From positions 1 to 58,276 of the forward strand of contig CAKOTU010000005.1 of NCBI GenBank assembly GCA_934120265.1: DNA of 58,276 nt. Reading direction: 5' to 3'. The notes beneath the pieces were generated by a model that ran no database searches, was not told the DNA's origin, and was given only the letters and a program-made list of their open reading frames with translations. Every line of letters starts with the position of its first letter. Position 1 is the first letter of the stretch. The stretch comes from an uncultured Bacilli bacterium (GTDB taxonomy: Bacteria; Bacillota_I; Bacilli_A; RF39; UBA660). Shown piece after piece: positions 18,759 to 27,306 of the stretch. The position numbers were made by a program, and so were the translations under genes.

Positions 18759-20282
18759 TTATTTTCCCACTTTCTTTAATACTATTTCTTTTAAGGCATT
18801 TCTATCTTCCTTAGTAAACAAAATTAAGCCATTAACAATTAGTCCTATAAATCCGCTAATTATTATACTTATAAATATTTTTATCCATCCGATTGGATTA
18901 TAAAATAGTCTTAATATATAAATTGAAACAACGATTGTCAATGTTGTTAATATATACATTAAAACGGATGGGATAAATTCTTTCCAATCTCTATCTAAAC
19001 ATTTAGCAGCATATATTGGAACGATTATAAAACCTTTTAATAATCCTATAACTGTACTGACTCCAACAACTGCGTAAACACCTAAATTTGTGGTTTTTAA
19101 TAATGCTAAAACTACTAACGTTGATAATAATCCGCTTCCAATATTTAGCATGGCATTCAGTCTAACTTTATTAGTAATTGTAAATATATTATAAAGTGGA
19201 CTAATAAGCCCTCCTACATAAACATTTATAAATGTTATAACACACAAAATTGTTAAAACATTTGTATCCGTAGAAGGCATCCAAGTTGTACAAAAGCAAG
19301 ATCCAAATATAAGAATATAAGCAAATGGTATGTTTCCAAAAATACCACTAATTTTCATATTTCTTTTAGTTTCACTTACTACCATTTCTATATCATCTTT
19401 AGCGTAATATTCTAATGTTGGAGGTTGAAAAACCGTCATTATACTAGAAATCATTGAGTTTAAAACATTTCCCGGAAGTTTAGCTAAAGCAACAATTCCC
19501 ATTACTTGTGAATCAATTGCTAGATTACTAATTAATAAATCAAGCCCATCAGTTAAAACATTTCCAAGATTAGTAATAGAGTTCCATAATCCACTCGAAA
19601 GTAATACTTTAATCTTTTTCCAAGAAAAATTTTCTTTTTTAATTTGTATTTCTGGTAATAATTTCTTTGTATAGTACATGTTAAATAATGACAAATATAT
19701 CCCTGATATAAGTGTAGCCACACCTACATAAAATACTTCTGGTTTAAAAAATATAAATAAACCAATTATCACTAACAATTTTACAATATACGATTCTGCT
19801 TGTCTTAAAGATGATAAATAAAGTTTGTTTTTACAATAAGTCGCAATTGTAAATACTCCAGATATTAATGTTACAAAGAAATTTAAAAATATAAACGTAA
19901 ATAATAGTTTTACATCCACAATTAAATCTGGTGATATTTTTATAAACTTTTCTAAGTATAAAATCAGAATCAAAGATGGTACTATTAAAATTAAAACTAT
20001 CAAGGCATTAGCAAATAAAACTGAAGTAAAATATTCATTAGCACTTCTCATGTTTTTCTTATGAATGTCTATTGTTATAAAGCGACTACACATCGAATTT
20101 AATGCCGTAGTGAAAATAGTAGCAAAACTAACGAAATTAGTCGCTAAAGAAATAAAACCATAAGCTTCTTCTCCTATTTTTTCTACAATGTAACTTGATA
20201 ATCCAAAATTAATCAAAGTATTTATTAATAATACAAAAATTGTTGTAATTAAGTTTATAATAAGTTGTTTATTTTTACTCAT
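18759..20282 (-). CDS. Wzx/MATE-like polysaccharide flippase
   Basis: 507 aa, about 12-14 membrane segments, with the amphipathic N-terminus of polysaccharide transport (PST) proteins (LSSYIVEKIGEEAYGFISLA) and LYNIFTITNKVRLNAML in the second half. It should flip undecaprenyl-linked repeat units for the Wzy-like polymerase. Leads the minus-strand glycan operon; an extended -10 (TATGGTATAAT, -10 hexamer at 20308-20313) lies just upstream. SD AAGGA is unusually close to the ATG. Confidence 0.88.
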   Translation of the reverse strand: MSKNKQLIINLITTIFVLLINTLINFGLSSYIVEKIGEEAYGFISLATNFVSFATIFTTALNSMCSRFITIDIHKKNMRSANEYFTSVLFANALIVLILIVPSLILILYLEKFIKISPDLIVDVKLLFTFIFLNFFVTLISGVFTIATYCKNKLYLSSLRQAESYIVKLLVIIGLFIFFKPEVFYVGVATLISGIYLSLFNMYYTKKLLPEIQIKKENFSWKKIKVLLSSGLWNSITNLGNVLTDGLDLLISNLAIDSQVMGIVALAKLPGNVLNSMISSIMTVFQPPTLEYYAKDDIEMVVSETKRNMKISGIFGNIPFAYILIFGSCFCTTWMPSTDTNVLTILCVITFINVYVGGLISPLYNIFTITNKVRLNAMLNIGSGLLSTLVVLALLKTTNLGVYAVVGVSTVIGLLKGFIIVPIYAAKCLDRDWKEFIPSVLMYILTTLTIVVSIYILRLFYNPIGWIKIFISIIISGFIGLIVNGLILFTKEDRNALKEIVLKKVGK

Positions 20283-20353
20283 AATCTCATAATCCTTCTA
20301 TGTTTAAATTATACCATATAAATAGTCTTATTTCTACAAAACCAAAGAAATTA

Positions 20354-20380
20354 ACAAAAAATAGACACAAAAGTGTCTAT
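20354..20380 (-). terminator. terminator of the cadherin-like surface protein gene
   Basis: ATAGACAC/GTGTCTAT stem, AAAA loop, T run on the minus strand; overlaps the stop codon at 20377. Confidence 0.8.
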
Positions 20381-21867
20381 AAATAAAACATATCATCATC
20401 TTTTTCAGATTTTTTATCTTTATTTTTTTTATCAAGTTTTTTTTGATTTTTTTCTTCAATACGCTTTTGTTCTTCTAAAGCTTCTTCTTTTTTTCTATTT
20501 AGTTCTTCTTGTTTTTCTTTCTCTTTTTGTTGTTCTTTCTTTAATTTTTTTAGTTCTTTTTTAGAAAGATTCTTTTCTTCTAATTCTTTAACTTGATTAT
20601 TTATATCATTTGGATTTAGTTTCATAGTTTTTTCTATTTCTTCTTTTTTCTTTGTTAATTTTTTCTTTCTAGCAATACTTGAAACTAAAACTATAAATAA
20701 AATAAATAAAATTAATCCTGCCTCACCAATAATTATATATGAATATAAATCAAACTTATCAAGCATTTTCTTATACATATCATAATTAAATTTTTGAATT
20801 GTCATATCAGTATTTTCAAATGTATAAAAATTAGCTTCTCCTGTTGTAATACTCTTACCATATATAATAGTAATACCTAAATCATTATTTTTATAACAAG
20901 TAACTGTTTCATCACCTATTGTAATAGTGTCTTTAATAAACCCTTTAGGCGCTTTTACATCTTCATCCAGAATAACTAAATCTAGTTTGTTAAATGATAA
21001 GAAGATGTATGGTTTGTATGCGCCATTATCATAAATAAATAATTTTACTTTACCAGTCACATCTTTAAGGCCAACTAATGTATATCCTAAAGTATTATTT
21101 TTAAAAGCTGGTACTTGGTTACCATTAATATCGACAGACGTCTCTTCATAATTATCAGGTTTTGTAAGTTCAGACTTTTTTCTAACAACAGTATAATCAC
21201 TACCATCTATTGTTACATTGATAGGATCATATTCTTTTACATTAGCAGTAATAGTATACGTTCTTTTACTACCATTTTCCGCTGTTACAACGACATTAAT
21301 TTCATTATTACCTTCTACTACAGCAATATCTCCAGTACCACTAATACTAGCATATTTATTCTCTTTTTCAGCATTTACTTTAATACTAGTAGTACCAGGT
21401 TCTAAATCAACCACATAAGAGGTTGTATCTTTATTAAAACTTGGAATTAATTCCGTACCATCAACACTTAAACTAGATAAATAATTATTAGTTTCTAAGG
21501 CACGAGGTACATAAGCTGTTAAAATGATTGATTTTGCAGTAGAAAATTGATTACCATTATTATCTGAAACATTAGTTGGTTTAACATTGATTTTAACACT
21601 TCCTGCAGACTTTGCTGTAAATGTTACTGTTTGTCTATTCTTTTCTACCCAGACTTTACCCCCACCAGAGAAAACATTTGAATTTGATGATGAAACATCA
21701 AATCTTCCTGTTAAATCAGAACTTGAAATATATACTGTTACCTTTGACCCAACTGTTACATTATAACTACTAGCACTTGCCGAAAACGAAGCTGCTTTAA
21801 TAGTGTTTGGAACAATAAATAAGCAAACAATAAATGATAATATAATTAATAATTTTCTTTTTTTCAT
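20377..21867 (-). CDS. membrane-anchored surface protein with cadherin-like beta-sandwich domain
   Basis: 496 aa. Signal peptide 1-25 (IKAAS cleavage region). Beta-rich Ser/Val domain at about 26-118 (YNVTVGSKVTVYIS), possibly a divergent cohesin- or Ig-like fold. Cadherin-like sandwich at about 128-215 with LSSLSVDGTELIPSFNKDT and TITANV. A further beta domain, one membrane segment (about 388-410), and a long charged coiled-coil-like cytoplasmic tail rich in KKEEEQ. Start ATG at 21867, AGGAGG SD. It lies 8 nt downstream of the dockerin-bearing enzyme, so the pair is probably co-translated and may act together on the wall. Confidence 0.8.
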   Translation of the reverse strand: MKKRKLLIILSFIVCLFIVPNTIKAASFSASASSYNVTVGSKVTVYISSSDLTGRFDVSSSNSNVFSGGGKVWVEKNRQTVTFTAKSAGSVKINVKPTNVSDNNGNQFSTAKSIILTAYVPRALETNNYLSSLSVDGTELIPSFNKDTTSYVVDLEPGTTSIKVNAEKENKYASISGTGDIAVVEGNNEINVVVTAENGSKRTYTITANVKEYDPINVTIDGSDYTVVRKKSELTKPDNYEETSVDINGNQVPAFKNNTLGYTLVGLKDVTGKVKLFIYDNGAYKPYIFLSFNKLDLVILDEDVKAPKGFIKDTITIGDETVTCYKNNDLGITIIYGKSITTGEANFYTFENTDMTIQKFNYDMYKKMLDKFDLYSYIIIGEAGLILFILFIVLVSSIARKKKLTKKKEEIEKTMKLNPNDINNQVKELEEKNLSKKELKKLKKEQQKEKEKQEELNRKKEEALEEQKRIEEKNQKKLDKKNKDKKSEKDDDMFYL

Positions 21868-21875
21868 ACTTCCTC

Positions 21876-23606
21876 CTAATTATTCATAATATAATTTTTA
21901 ATAGCCACGTAATCACCCGCATCAACTCGATTATTACTATTCATATCAGCACCTAGCTTTTGAACATTTGATAATGAACTTATCTCCATGATACTATTTT
22001 TTATAGCAACATAATCAGTAGCAGCTATTTTACCATCACCATCAACATCTCCAGAAACAATAATTGTTTTACTATATGTTGTGCCATCTTTACTTAAAGT
22101 AATAGTCGTTCCTGTTCCTACCAAATTACCTTTATTACCGCTTATAGAAATATCAACACCAGTTATCTTATTTTTTACAGTATCTATACTTGTATTGTTA
22201 CTAATACCATATATGTAACTACCACTTATTTTATACCCTGCATCAGTTATATATTTATCTAGATTGACAGGGGCTACTATTTCACCCTCACCCGTGTTAT
22301 TTCCATCTAAATCTTTAAGGAATGAATAAGTACTAGGATCTCCCCCACTAGCCCAAACAATACCACCGCAAGCTGTAAATGAACCGGACGCTCCAATATT
22401 ATAATAATTATACAGTGATGAATATTTGATTCCATAATATTCTATAGTAGCACCACTAGCTTGAATTGATTTTCCACTATAACCTAATTCTTGAAGTGAT
22501 AGACTTGCTAAATAAATGGGATTTACGCCATGTTTTTGCCCTGCCTCTAAAAATAATTTAGCATATGTTTTGTTATCTTTTGAAGAAATACCTGCCATAA
22601 ACGAACCAGTTAAAGTTCTTTGTACCATTGTTTCTGTTACACTATCTGAATACGACAGATCTTCAAACATAAATATTGATTGTTTATCAAAAAAGTTTCT
22701 TGGATCCATAAAATATCTTACTGATTCACTATCAGCCATTGCCCAACTAGCGCTTTCGTTTCCACATCCATCATGAGTTCCGTGACCAGTTGATGTTTCA
22801 ATACAACTTTTACCAATTTCTTCAGAAACAGCTGTTTCAAAATCTAAATTCGTCTTAAGAGCTTTAAATGTCCATTTAGGATATGTTTTGTGAAGTGAAC
22901 GTAAATATTTTTTATAGTCTTCTGGGAATCCCTGTTTATCTAGTTCTGCCTCAAAAGTTTCATCATTTAACTCTTCTTTTGTTAAAGTAGTACCAACATT
23001 AGTCATACCAGAAAGCGTTGTAGAATCTGGCATATTATTATATACAGGAATAGAGAATATAAATTCTCTACTATCCAAGTATTGGCTATAACCAGTATAA
23101 GTTTTAGCAGCTTCAAAGTAAGGCCCTCTAATATTAGTCATCCACTGATGTTGGTAAAGCCCAACACTAGCGCCAGGATTTACTTGAAACTTCTTTAAAT
23201 AAGAAGTATATTGTCCACTTTTTATATATCCTGCTGAAATATACTCAGCACCACCTATAATGGCTTTACCAGGAGTAGTCCAAGGTCTACCATAAGTTGT
23301 TGTCGGTTTTTTACTGTTTTCTACAGTATGGTAAGTTATCCAGCCTGTTTTGTTATCTCCATAAACTATTTTATAAAATAAAATACCATCTGTTGTTTGC
23401 GAATCAACAACTCTAAAGCTTATATATGGTGGTATCTCCTCAATTGCATTAAAATTACCCATTGCAGGAGTTGAGTGAACGGTTTTTGATGGGGAAACAG
23501 TTACATATCCAACCCAAATATCATAAGCATAGATATCGTTTATAGGCACTAAAAAAGTAATTGTTAAAATAATCAAACAACTTATTATATTTAATAATTT
23601 TCTCAT
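21876..23606 (-). CDS. secreted N-acetylglucosaminidase with SH3-like and dockerin domains
   Basis: 576 aa. Signal peptide about 1-27. SH3-like repeats at about 30-215 (GWITYHTVENSK). Glucosaminidase domain at about 240-440 of the LytG/mannosyl-glycoprotein type (FMEPxx-like region MFEDLSYS, LSLQELGYSGKSIQASGA, YYNIGASGS). C-terminal type I dockerin with two calcium loops, DVDGDGKIAATDY and DMNSNNRVDAGDY. It cleaves peptidoglycan glycan strands; the dockerin implies docking to a cohesin-like partner. AGCGAGGTGG SD before ATG at 23606. Confidence 0.9.
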   Translation of the reverse strand: MRKLLNIISCLIILTITFLVPINDIYAYDIWVGYVTVSPSKTVHSTPAMGNFNAIEEIPPYISFRVVDSQTTDGILFYKIVYGDNKTGWITYHTVENSKKPTTTYGRPWTTPGKAIIGGAEYISAGYIKSGQYTSYLKKFQVNPGASVGLYQHQWMTNIRGPYFEAAKTYTGYSQYLDSREFIFSIPVYNNMPDSTTLSGMTNVGTTLTKEELNDETFEAELDKQGFPEDYKKYLRSLHKTYPKWTFKALKTNLDFETAVSEEIGKSCIETSTGHGTHDGCGNESASWAMADSESVRYFMDPRNFFDKQSIFMFEDLSYSDSVTETMVQRTLTGSFMAGISSKDNKTYAKLFLEAGQKHGVNPIYLASLSLQELGYSGKSIQASGATIEYYGIKYSSLYNYYNIGASGSFTACGGIVWASGGDPSTYSFLKDLDGNNTGEGEIVAPVNLDKYITDAGYKISGSYIYGISNNTSIDTVKNKITGVDISISGNKGNLVGTGTTITLSKDGTTYSKTIIVSGDVDGDGKIAATDYVAIKNSIMEISSLSNVQKLGADMNSNNRVDAGDYVAIKNYIMNN

Positions 23607-23642
23607 TTTACCACCTCGCTACTATCATAATTATATCAAAAA

Positions 23643-23663
23643 ACCACTGTTTAGTACAGTGGT
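23643..23663 (-). terminator. terminator of the HExxH protein gene
   Basis: ACCACTG/CAGTGGT stem with a 7-nt loop, then TTTTTT on the minus strand. Confidence 0.75.
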
Positions 23664-23690
23664 ATAATTTAACAATTACATTTATTGACA

Positions 23691-24764
23691 TTATTTAAGA
23701 GAAAGAGAATAAGTATAGTTAGTGTGATTGATATATCTTTCAGCAAGTTTATCATAATTTGGTTTAACTTTAGCTCCCAACATAATATTCTCCATAGCTT
23801 CATTAACTTTATTTTTATACCCAGCATAATAGCATTCTCTAAATTCCAATGCAATTAAAGTAGAAACAAGATAATCATAACCTCTTAAATATGGATCCTT
23901 TAAAATTTTTTTATATAACTCTAGTAGTTGTTTATTATTGGAAACCTCCAAAATATCATAGATATTATATATATTAAATTCTCTTCCCCAACTATCGAAT
24001 CTTTCTAAAAAATTAATGTATTTTCCCATGCCAGCCATAATATTACCAACATCGTTAATTCTAAAATTATACAAATTATCACAATCATAATGTCTATTAA
24101 TTTTATCCGTAAATAATAGTTCTGAATAAATAGAAGGTAATTCGCCTAATAATGTTCTCATTCTTTTTCCGTATAAATAATATGTTGCCGCATGGCGTAA
24201 TTCATGAACAGTAATAGGATATTTTAAATCATCGTGACACGTTATATTTACAAACGGCAAATCTAAATGATCACATTCAAATACATAACTAGAACCATCA
24301 TCATCTTTCTTAAATATTTTTTTAGGAACAAAATTGACAAGTTTGTAATCAGATTCAACAATTCGCTTACATGCTCCATAAATATTTATATCAAGGTTTT
24401 TGTAAAAATTTAAGGATGCTCTCAATGTGCTACCATCACCTCTAGGAAGTTCTGAACTGTTAGTATCTTTACGATGATATTTTGGCATATGTTGACAAAA
24501 GTGCTTTAATTCACGCCATTCATCTATTTTTATTAACTGTAAATCATCATTCATAATATTATTAAGATTAGCAACCATTCTATCCAAACTTATTTTTGGA
24601 ATCTCTTCATCTTTCTCTATACCTAATAATTGTTCAAAATTATCAATCATGCTTATTATTTCGTCTGCTTCTCTTGAATTTGTATCTATATGTTTTAAAC
24701 GTATTTTTCCCCTTCTTATTTGTTCTTTTAAAAAAGCTTCATCAAAACTCCACTTTCTAATCAT
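23691..24764 (-). CDS. putative HExxH zinc-dependent protein, function unknown
   Basis: 357 aa, no signal peptide or membrane segment, so cytosolic. YPITVHELRHAATYYL holds an HExxH zinc motif (H187, E188, H191), and ELPSIYSELLF about 20 residues on could give a third acidic ligand as in gluzincins. N-terminal half is helical and charged. Start at 24764 is chosen for AAGGGGGA just upstream; an ATG-less extension to 24788 is less likely. Overall fold recalls M3-like oligopeptidases but I do not recognise the family. Monocistronic. Confidence 0.6.
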   Translation of the reverse strand: MIRKWSFDEAFLKEQIRRGKIRLKHIDTNSREADEIISMIDNFEQLLGIEKDEEIPKISLDRMVANLNNIMNDDLQLIKIDEWRELKHFCQHMPKYHRKDTNSSELPRGDGSTLRASLNFYKNLDINIYGACKRIVESDYKLVNFVPKKIFKKDDDGSSYVFECDHLDLPFVNITCHDDLKYPITVHELRHAATYYLYGKRMRTLLGELPSIYSELLFTDKINRHYDCDNLYNFRINDVGNIMAGMGKYINFLERFDSWGREFNIYNIYDILEVSNNKQLLELYKKILKDPYLRGYDYLVSTLIALEFRECYYAGYKNKVNEAMENIMLGAKVKPNYDKLAERYINHTNYTYSLSLK

Positions 24765-24842
24765 ATAAATCCCCCTTAGTTGGGTCATATTTTAGCACAA
24801 ATCTTCAAATAGTGCAAATTGAAGTATTTAATATTATTAAAC

Positions 24843-24873
24843 AAAAAAGGTAATCTCGCGACTACCTTTTTTT
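24843..24873 (-). terminator. terminator of pilin A gene
   Basis: AAAAAAGGTA pairs with the TACC-T7 side around ATCTCGCGAC; overlaps the pilin A stop codon. Confidence 0.7.
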
Positions 24874-26089
24874 AATCTAATTTAGATTTTAATACTTCTA
24901 TAACTGGGCGTACACCAGAACCACCAGTATTGTAAACAAAATTGTATCCCACCTGAGCGTTAGATGACACATTCCAAGCGACAGCAGAGTAATTGGCATA
25001 AGAAGATGCTGTCCAATATACAGACACACCTGATGAATTAGATACATCCGAATTATTTAAACATCCATATGTTGTACAATCTGTCTTTGTTCTATCATAT
25101 AACCACCCATAAGCACATCCACTTGTATTACCACTTTTACATGTATCACTTTGTTTCGTTGTATTTGTATCAAGGTTATATGTACTACTAGCAGTCTTTT
25201 CATCCCATGTTGTATTTCCTGTTATTTGTGCTACTTCATTAGCTGTTATTAATCTTGCCTTATATCCACTATAATCTATTGTATATTTTGCATTACTTGA
25301 TTGCCCTGTTTGGTCCATTGTATAATTTGTTGGAGATTCTGTTCCTTGCCATGACGCTGTATCCATCTTTAATTGCTTTAATATAGTTAATGGACCTTTA
25401 TCATTCTTACCAAGTGATCCATAATCGCTTTCAGTTCCACCAGCGGCTACGTAATCTTCTTTAGATACCCATTCCACATCTGTTGCTGTATTATGATCTA
25501 ATAATAAATTTACTGTATTTGCCCCATTGTCATTAAAAGCATAAAACTTCATACAGCCACTCTTTGTCCCTGTATTACTTTGTGTTTCTGTATAATCAGA
25601 TGAAGAACATTTTTCTCCTGTTGTTACATTAAAATATACTACTTCACCATTCGCATATGTTTTAGTTGAAGTTCCTTTTTCTGTTGCTTCATATTTTTTA
25701 GCAGTTTCATTATATTTAACCTCGTAGTCTCCTACTATCATTTTCGATTCGGTTGTTACCTGACCATTGCTTATTGTTATGGTTCCTCCAGTTGGTTTAT
25801 TTCCATTCATTTCGATTGTTAATTTCCCATCTGATAGACTTGGTACTAATAGATTTCCATTCTCATCTATTGTGTATGTTCCATCAGAAACTCCATCGCT
25901 ATCTAGCTTTGATGTTGCAACTGCTGTTTCTACAGCATCAATATAATTCTCCGCAGTTCTCTCGGCTGCTCCTTTCTTCGCACTCTTAATTGTATTCATT
26001 ACTATTGGCGTTGCTATCAATGCTATTATTGCTAATACTACTATTACCGCTAGTAATTCTATTAGTGTAAATCCTCTTTTGTTTTTCAT
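24872..26089 (-). CDS. prepilin-like protein A with hypervariable C-lectin-type tail
   Basis: 405 aa. Class III/type IV prepilin leader MKNKRGFTLIELLAV: cleavage would fall before FTLIE, with Glu5 present and a single hydrophobic N-helix. A short middle domain is followed (about residue 170 on) by a domain with paired Cys (KCSSSDY, SGCMKF, CKSGNTSGC, CTTYGC) and the segment KARLITANEVAQIT. It ends in YWTASS, a variable stretch, and GVRPVIEVLKSK. The tail resembles C-type-lectin/DUF1566 variable proteins of diversity-generating retroelements. Start at 26089 with GGAGGAATAAT. A phase-variable-looking leader lies upstream; a DUF1016 nuclease gene precedes it. No other pilus genes are in the window. 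Confidence 0.85.
   Translation of the reverse strand: MKNKRGFTLIELLAVIVVLAIIALIATPIVMNTIKSAKKGAAERTAENYIDAVETAVATSKLDSDGVSDGTYTIDENGNLLVPSLSDGKLTIEMNGNKPTGGTITISNGQVTTESKMIVGDYEVKYNETAKKYEATEKGTSTKTYANGEVVYFNVTTGEKCSSSDYTETQSNTGTKSGCMKFYAFNDNGANTVNLLLDHNTATDVEWVSKEDYVAAGGTESDYGSLGKNDKGPLTILKQLKMDTASWQGTESPTNYTMDQTGQSSNAKYTIDYSGYKARLITANEVAQITGNTTWDEKTASSTYNLDTNTTKQSDTCKSGNTSGCAYGWLYDRTKTDCTTYGCLNNSDVSNSSGVSVYWTASSYANYSAVAWNVSSNAQVGYNFVYNTGGSGVRPVIEVLKSKLD
24895..25025 (-). other. hypervariable, GC-enriched 3' region of pilin A
   Basis: Positions 24901-25020 are about 43% GC (51 of 120) in a genome near 27%. The encoded stretch between YWTASS and GVRPVIEV differs from pilin B at most positions while the frame residues A, AWNV, V, V and G are shared. 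It encodes no Lys or Glu. Consistent with targeted diversification. Confidence 0.65.
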
Positions 26090-26134
26090 ATTATTCCTCC
26101 TTCTTTTATTAGATTTACTTAGTAAAGGATTAGC

Positions 26135-26187
26135 AAAAAAACACAAAGAAATCTAGACTATCAAAAAGTCTAGAAACTTTGTGTTTT
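26135..26187 (-). terminator. leader terminator (attenuator) upstream of pilin A
   Basis: Long two-part stem: AAAACACAAAG/CTTTGTGTTTT and TCTAGACT/AGTCTAGA around a 7-nt loop, followed by a run of seven T on the minus strand. It lies between the leader promoter and the pilin A SD, so pilin A expression from that promoter needs antitermination or read-through. Confidence 0.75.
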
Positions 26188-26275
26188 CTTTTTTATTTAT
26201 TATTATAGTATGATTAAATAACCCCCCCCCCCAGGTTGGTATTTTTGCTAATTTTTTAACAACTGCTTTAACCAT
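26153..26275 (-). CDS. 40-aa leader ORF containing a G11 tract
   Basis: Begins ATG at 26275, 10 nt after AAAGGA and about 20 nt after the predicted start of a strong promoter. It reads MVKAVVKKLAKIPTWGGG, then LFNHTII and ends at TAG (26153-26155) inside the 3' arm of the terminator. Run of eleven G (26232-26222) encodes W-G-G-G. One G fewer stops at 26203-26205; one more stops at 26214-26216; both lie before the hairpin. Role inferred: a phase-variable leader peptide controlling the terminator. It could instead be a non-translated coincidence. Confidence 0.5.
   Translation of the reverse strand: MVKAVVKKLAKIPTWGGGLFNHTIIINKKENTKFLDFLIV
26222..26232. repeat. homopolymeric C11/G11 tract
   Basis: Eleven consecutive C on the plus strand in an AT-rich region, a classic slipped-strand mutation site. 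It lies inside the pilin A leader ORF, about 130 nt upstream of the pilin A start. Confidence 0.95.
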
Positions 26276-26300
26276 ACTACCACTGTCCTTTACTATACTA

Positions 26301-26330
26301 ATTATATAATTTTATTTTTAAAATTGTCAA
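26301..26330 (-). promoter_or_regulatory. strong promoter of the pilin A leader
   Basis: TTGACA (26325-26330) and TATAAT (26301-26306) with an 18-nt spacer, beginning directly after the DUF1016 stop codon. Confidence 0.75.
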
Positions 26331-26337
26331 TAATTTT

Positions 26338-27222
26338 TTACACTAACTCATACATTCTTTGATATATTCTATCATCACTGCAGTATTCCATTATAAACTT
26401 ATTATCTTTCTTACATATAATTATTCCTATTGTTTTATCTTGGTCTACTCTTCTTATATTTTTATCAACATAATTCATATATGTTTCTATTTGCCCTATA
26501 TGTTCTTTTTTTAACTCTGTTATTTTTAACTCTATTACTATAAAACAATTATATATATAATTAAACAATAATAAATCTATATAATTATATCTCTCGCCTA
26601 TTTTGATTTTATACTCATTTCTTATAAAGCAAAAACCACTTCCAAGTTCATCTAAAAAGTTAGACATATCCTCAAGTATTAGCTTTTGTAATATCTTCTC
26701 CGATATTTCTTTATAATCATAACTATTTTTGATTAAAATAGGATTCTTTATTAAATCACTTACTTTAGGATCTTCGTTATTTATTAATTTTTCTTTTGTC
26801 TTATCATCTAATCTTTCATATTCTTTATTTTTAATTCTACGTTCTAATTCTCTAATAGATAGGTTTAGTTTACATATTTGTAATATATAATAGTTTATCT
26901 CATTTATATCATTTAATGTAATCAAAATTCTATAATGTGACCAACTTAATAAGTGCCGCAGTGTGGCACCTTTTTCAATTATTAAATAGAATTGTCTCAT
27001 TCTTTTTAATGAGGTTGTATTATAACCTTTCCCTAATTCAGTTGTTAATCTCCTTGAATACTCTTTAATAATACTTTCTCCATAATGTTTACCTGCTTCG
27101 GATAGTAATTTTCCTACATTATAATATGTATTTAAATCACTTCTATTTTTACTATAATCTTTTACTCTCTTTATTATCTCGTTATTTATAAGTTCTTCTT
27201 TTATTTCTCTATAGTAATTAAT
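26338..27222 (-). CDS. DUF1016/YhcG-family PDDEXK nuclease, copy 1 (ATT start)
   Basis: 294 aa if begun at ATT 27220-27222; an ATG-only reading would start at 27000 and lose 74 residues. Those 74 codons are open and match the N-termini of copies 2 and 3 (INYYREIKEELINNEI, SLKRMRQFYL), and SD GGAGG sits 5 nt before ATT exactly as it does before ATG in copy 2. DUF1016_N domain, then the YhcG C-terminal nuclease fold with YIDLLLFN, VIELKI and GQIETYMNY, i.e. D...ExK...Q. A TAG stop is just upstream in frame, so no ATG, GTG or TTG is available. Function of the family is unproven (DNA cleavage or defence suspected). Confidence 0.82.
   Translation of the reverse strand: MNYYREIKEELINNEIIKRVKDYSKNRSDLNTYYNVGKLLSEAGKHYGESIIKEYSRRLTTELGKGYNTTSLKRMRQFYLIIEKGATLRHLLSWSHYRILITLNDINEINYYILQICKLNLSIRELERRIKNKEYERLDDKTKEKLINNEDPKVSDLIKNPILIKNSYDYKEISEKILQKLILEDMSNFLDELGSGFCFIRNEYKIKIGERYNYIDLLLFNYIYNCFIVIELKITELKKEHIGQIETYMNYVDKNIRRVDQDKTIGIIICKKDNKFIMEYCSDDRIYQRMYELV
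26953..26969. repeat. inverted repeat inside DUF1016 copy 1
   Basis: GTGCCGC-AGT-GTGGCAC: a 7-bp stem with one G-T pair and a 3-nt loop, GC-rich within AT-rich coding sequence. It lies at the codons just before the SWSHY motif. Copies 2 and 3 carry different but self-complementary arms at the same place. Confidence 0.85.
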
Positions 27223-27281
27223 GATTACCTCCTTCTAATTATAATATACGAGATATCTTTTCTATTTCCTTTTTTACAAAC

Positions 27282-27306
27282 AAAAAAGAGAAAATTATAT
27301 TTTCTC
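27282..27306 (-). terminator. terminator of the histidine kinase gene
   Basis: GAGAAAAT/ATTTTCTC stem then T6 on the minus strand; overlaps the kinase stop codon. Confidence 0.75.

Noticed and set aside
19132..19416. Many plus-strand and overlapping minus-strand ORFs of 60-120 codons throughout
   Set aside because: They are antisense or out-of-frame shadows of well-supported genes, with low-complexity Leu/Ile/Phe-rich translations and no SD.
26338..27000. DUF1016 copy 1 as an N-terminally truncated pseudogene
   Set aside because: The 74 codons upstream are open, in frame and nearly identical to the other copies, with an SD at the right distance from ATT. Only the ATG is missing.
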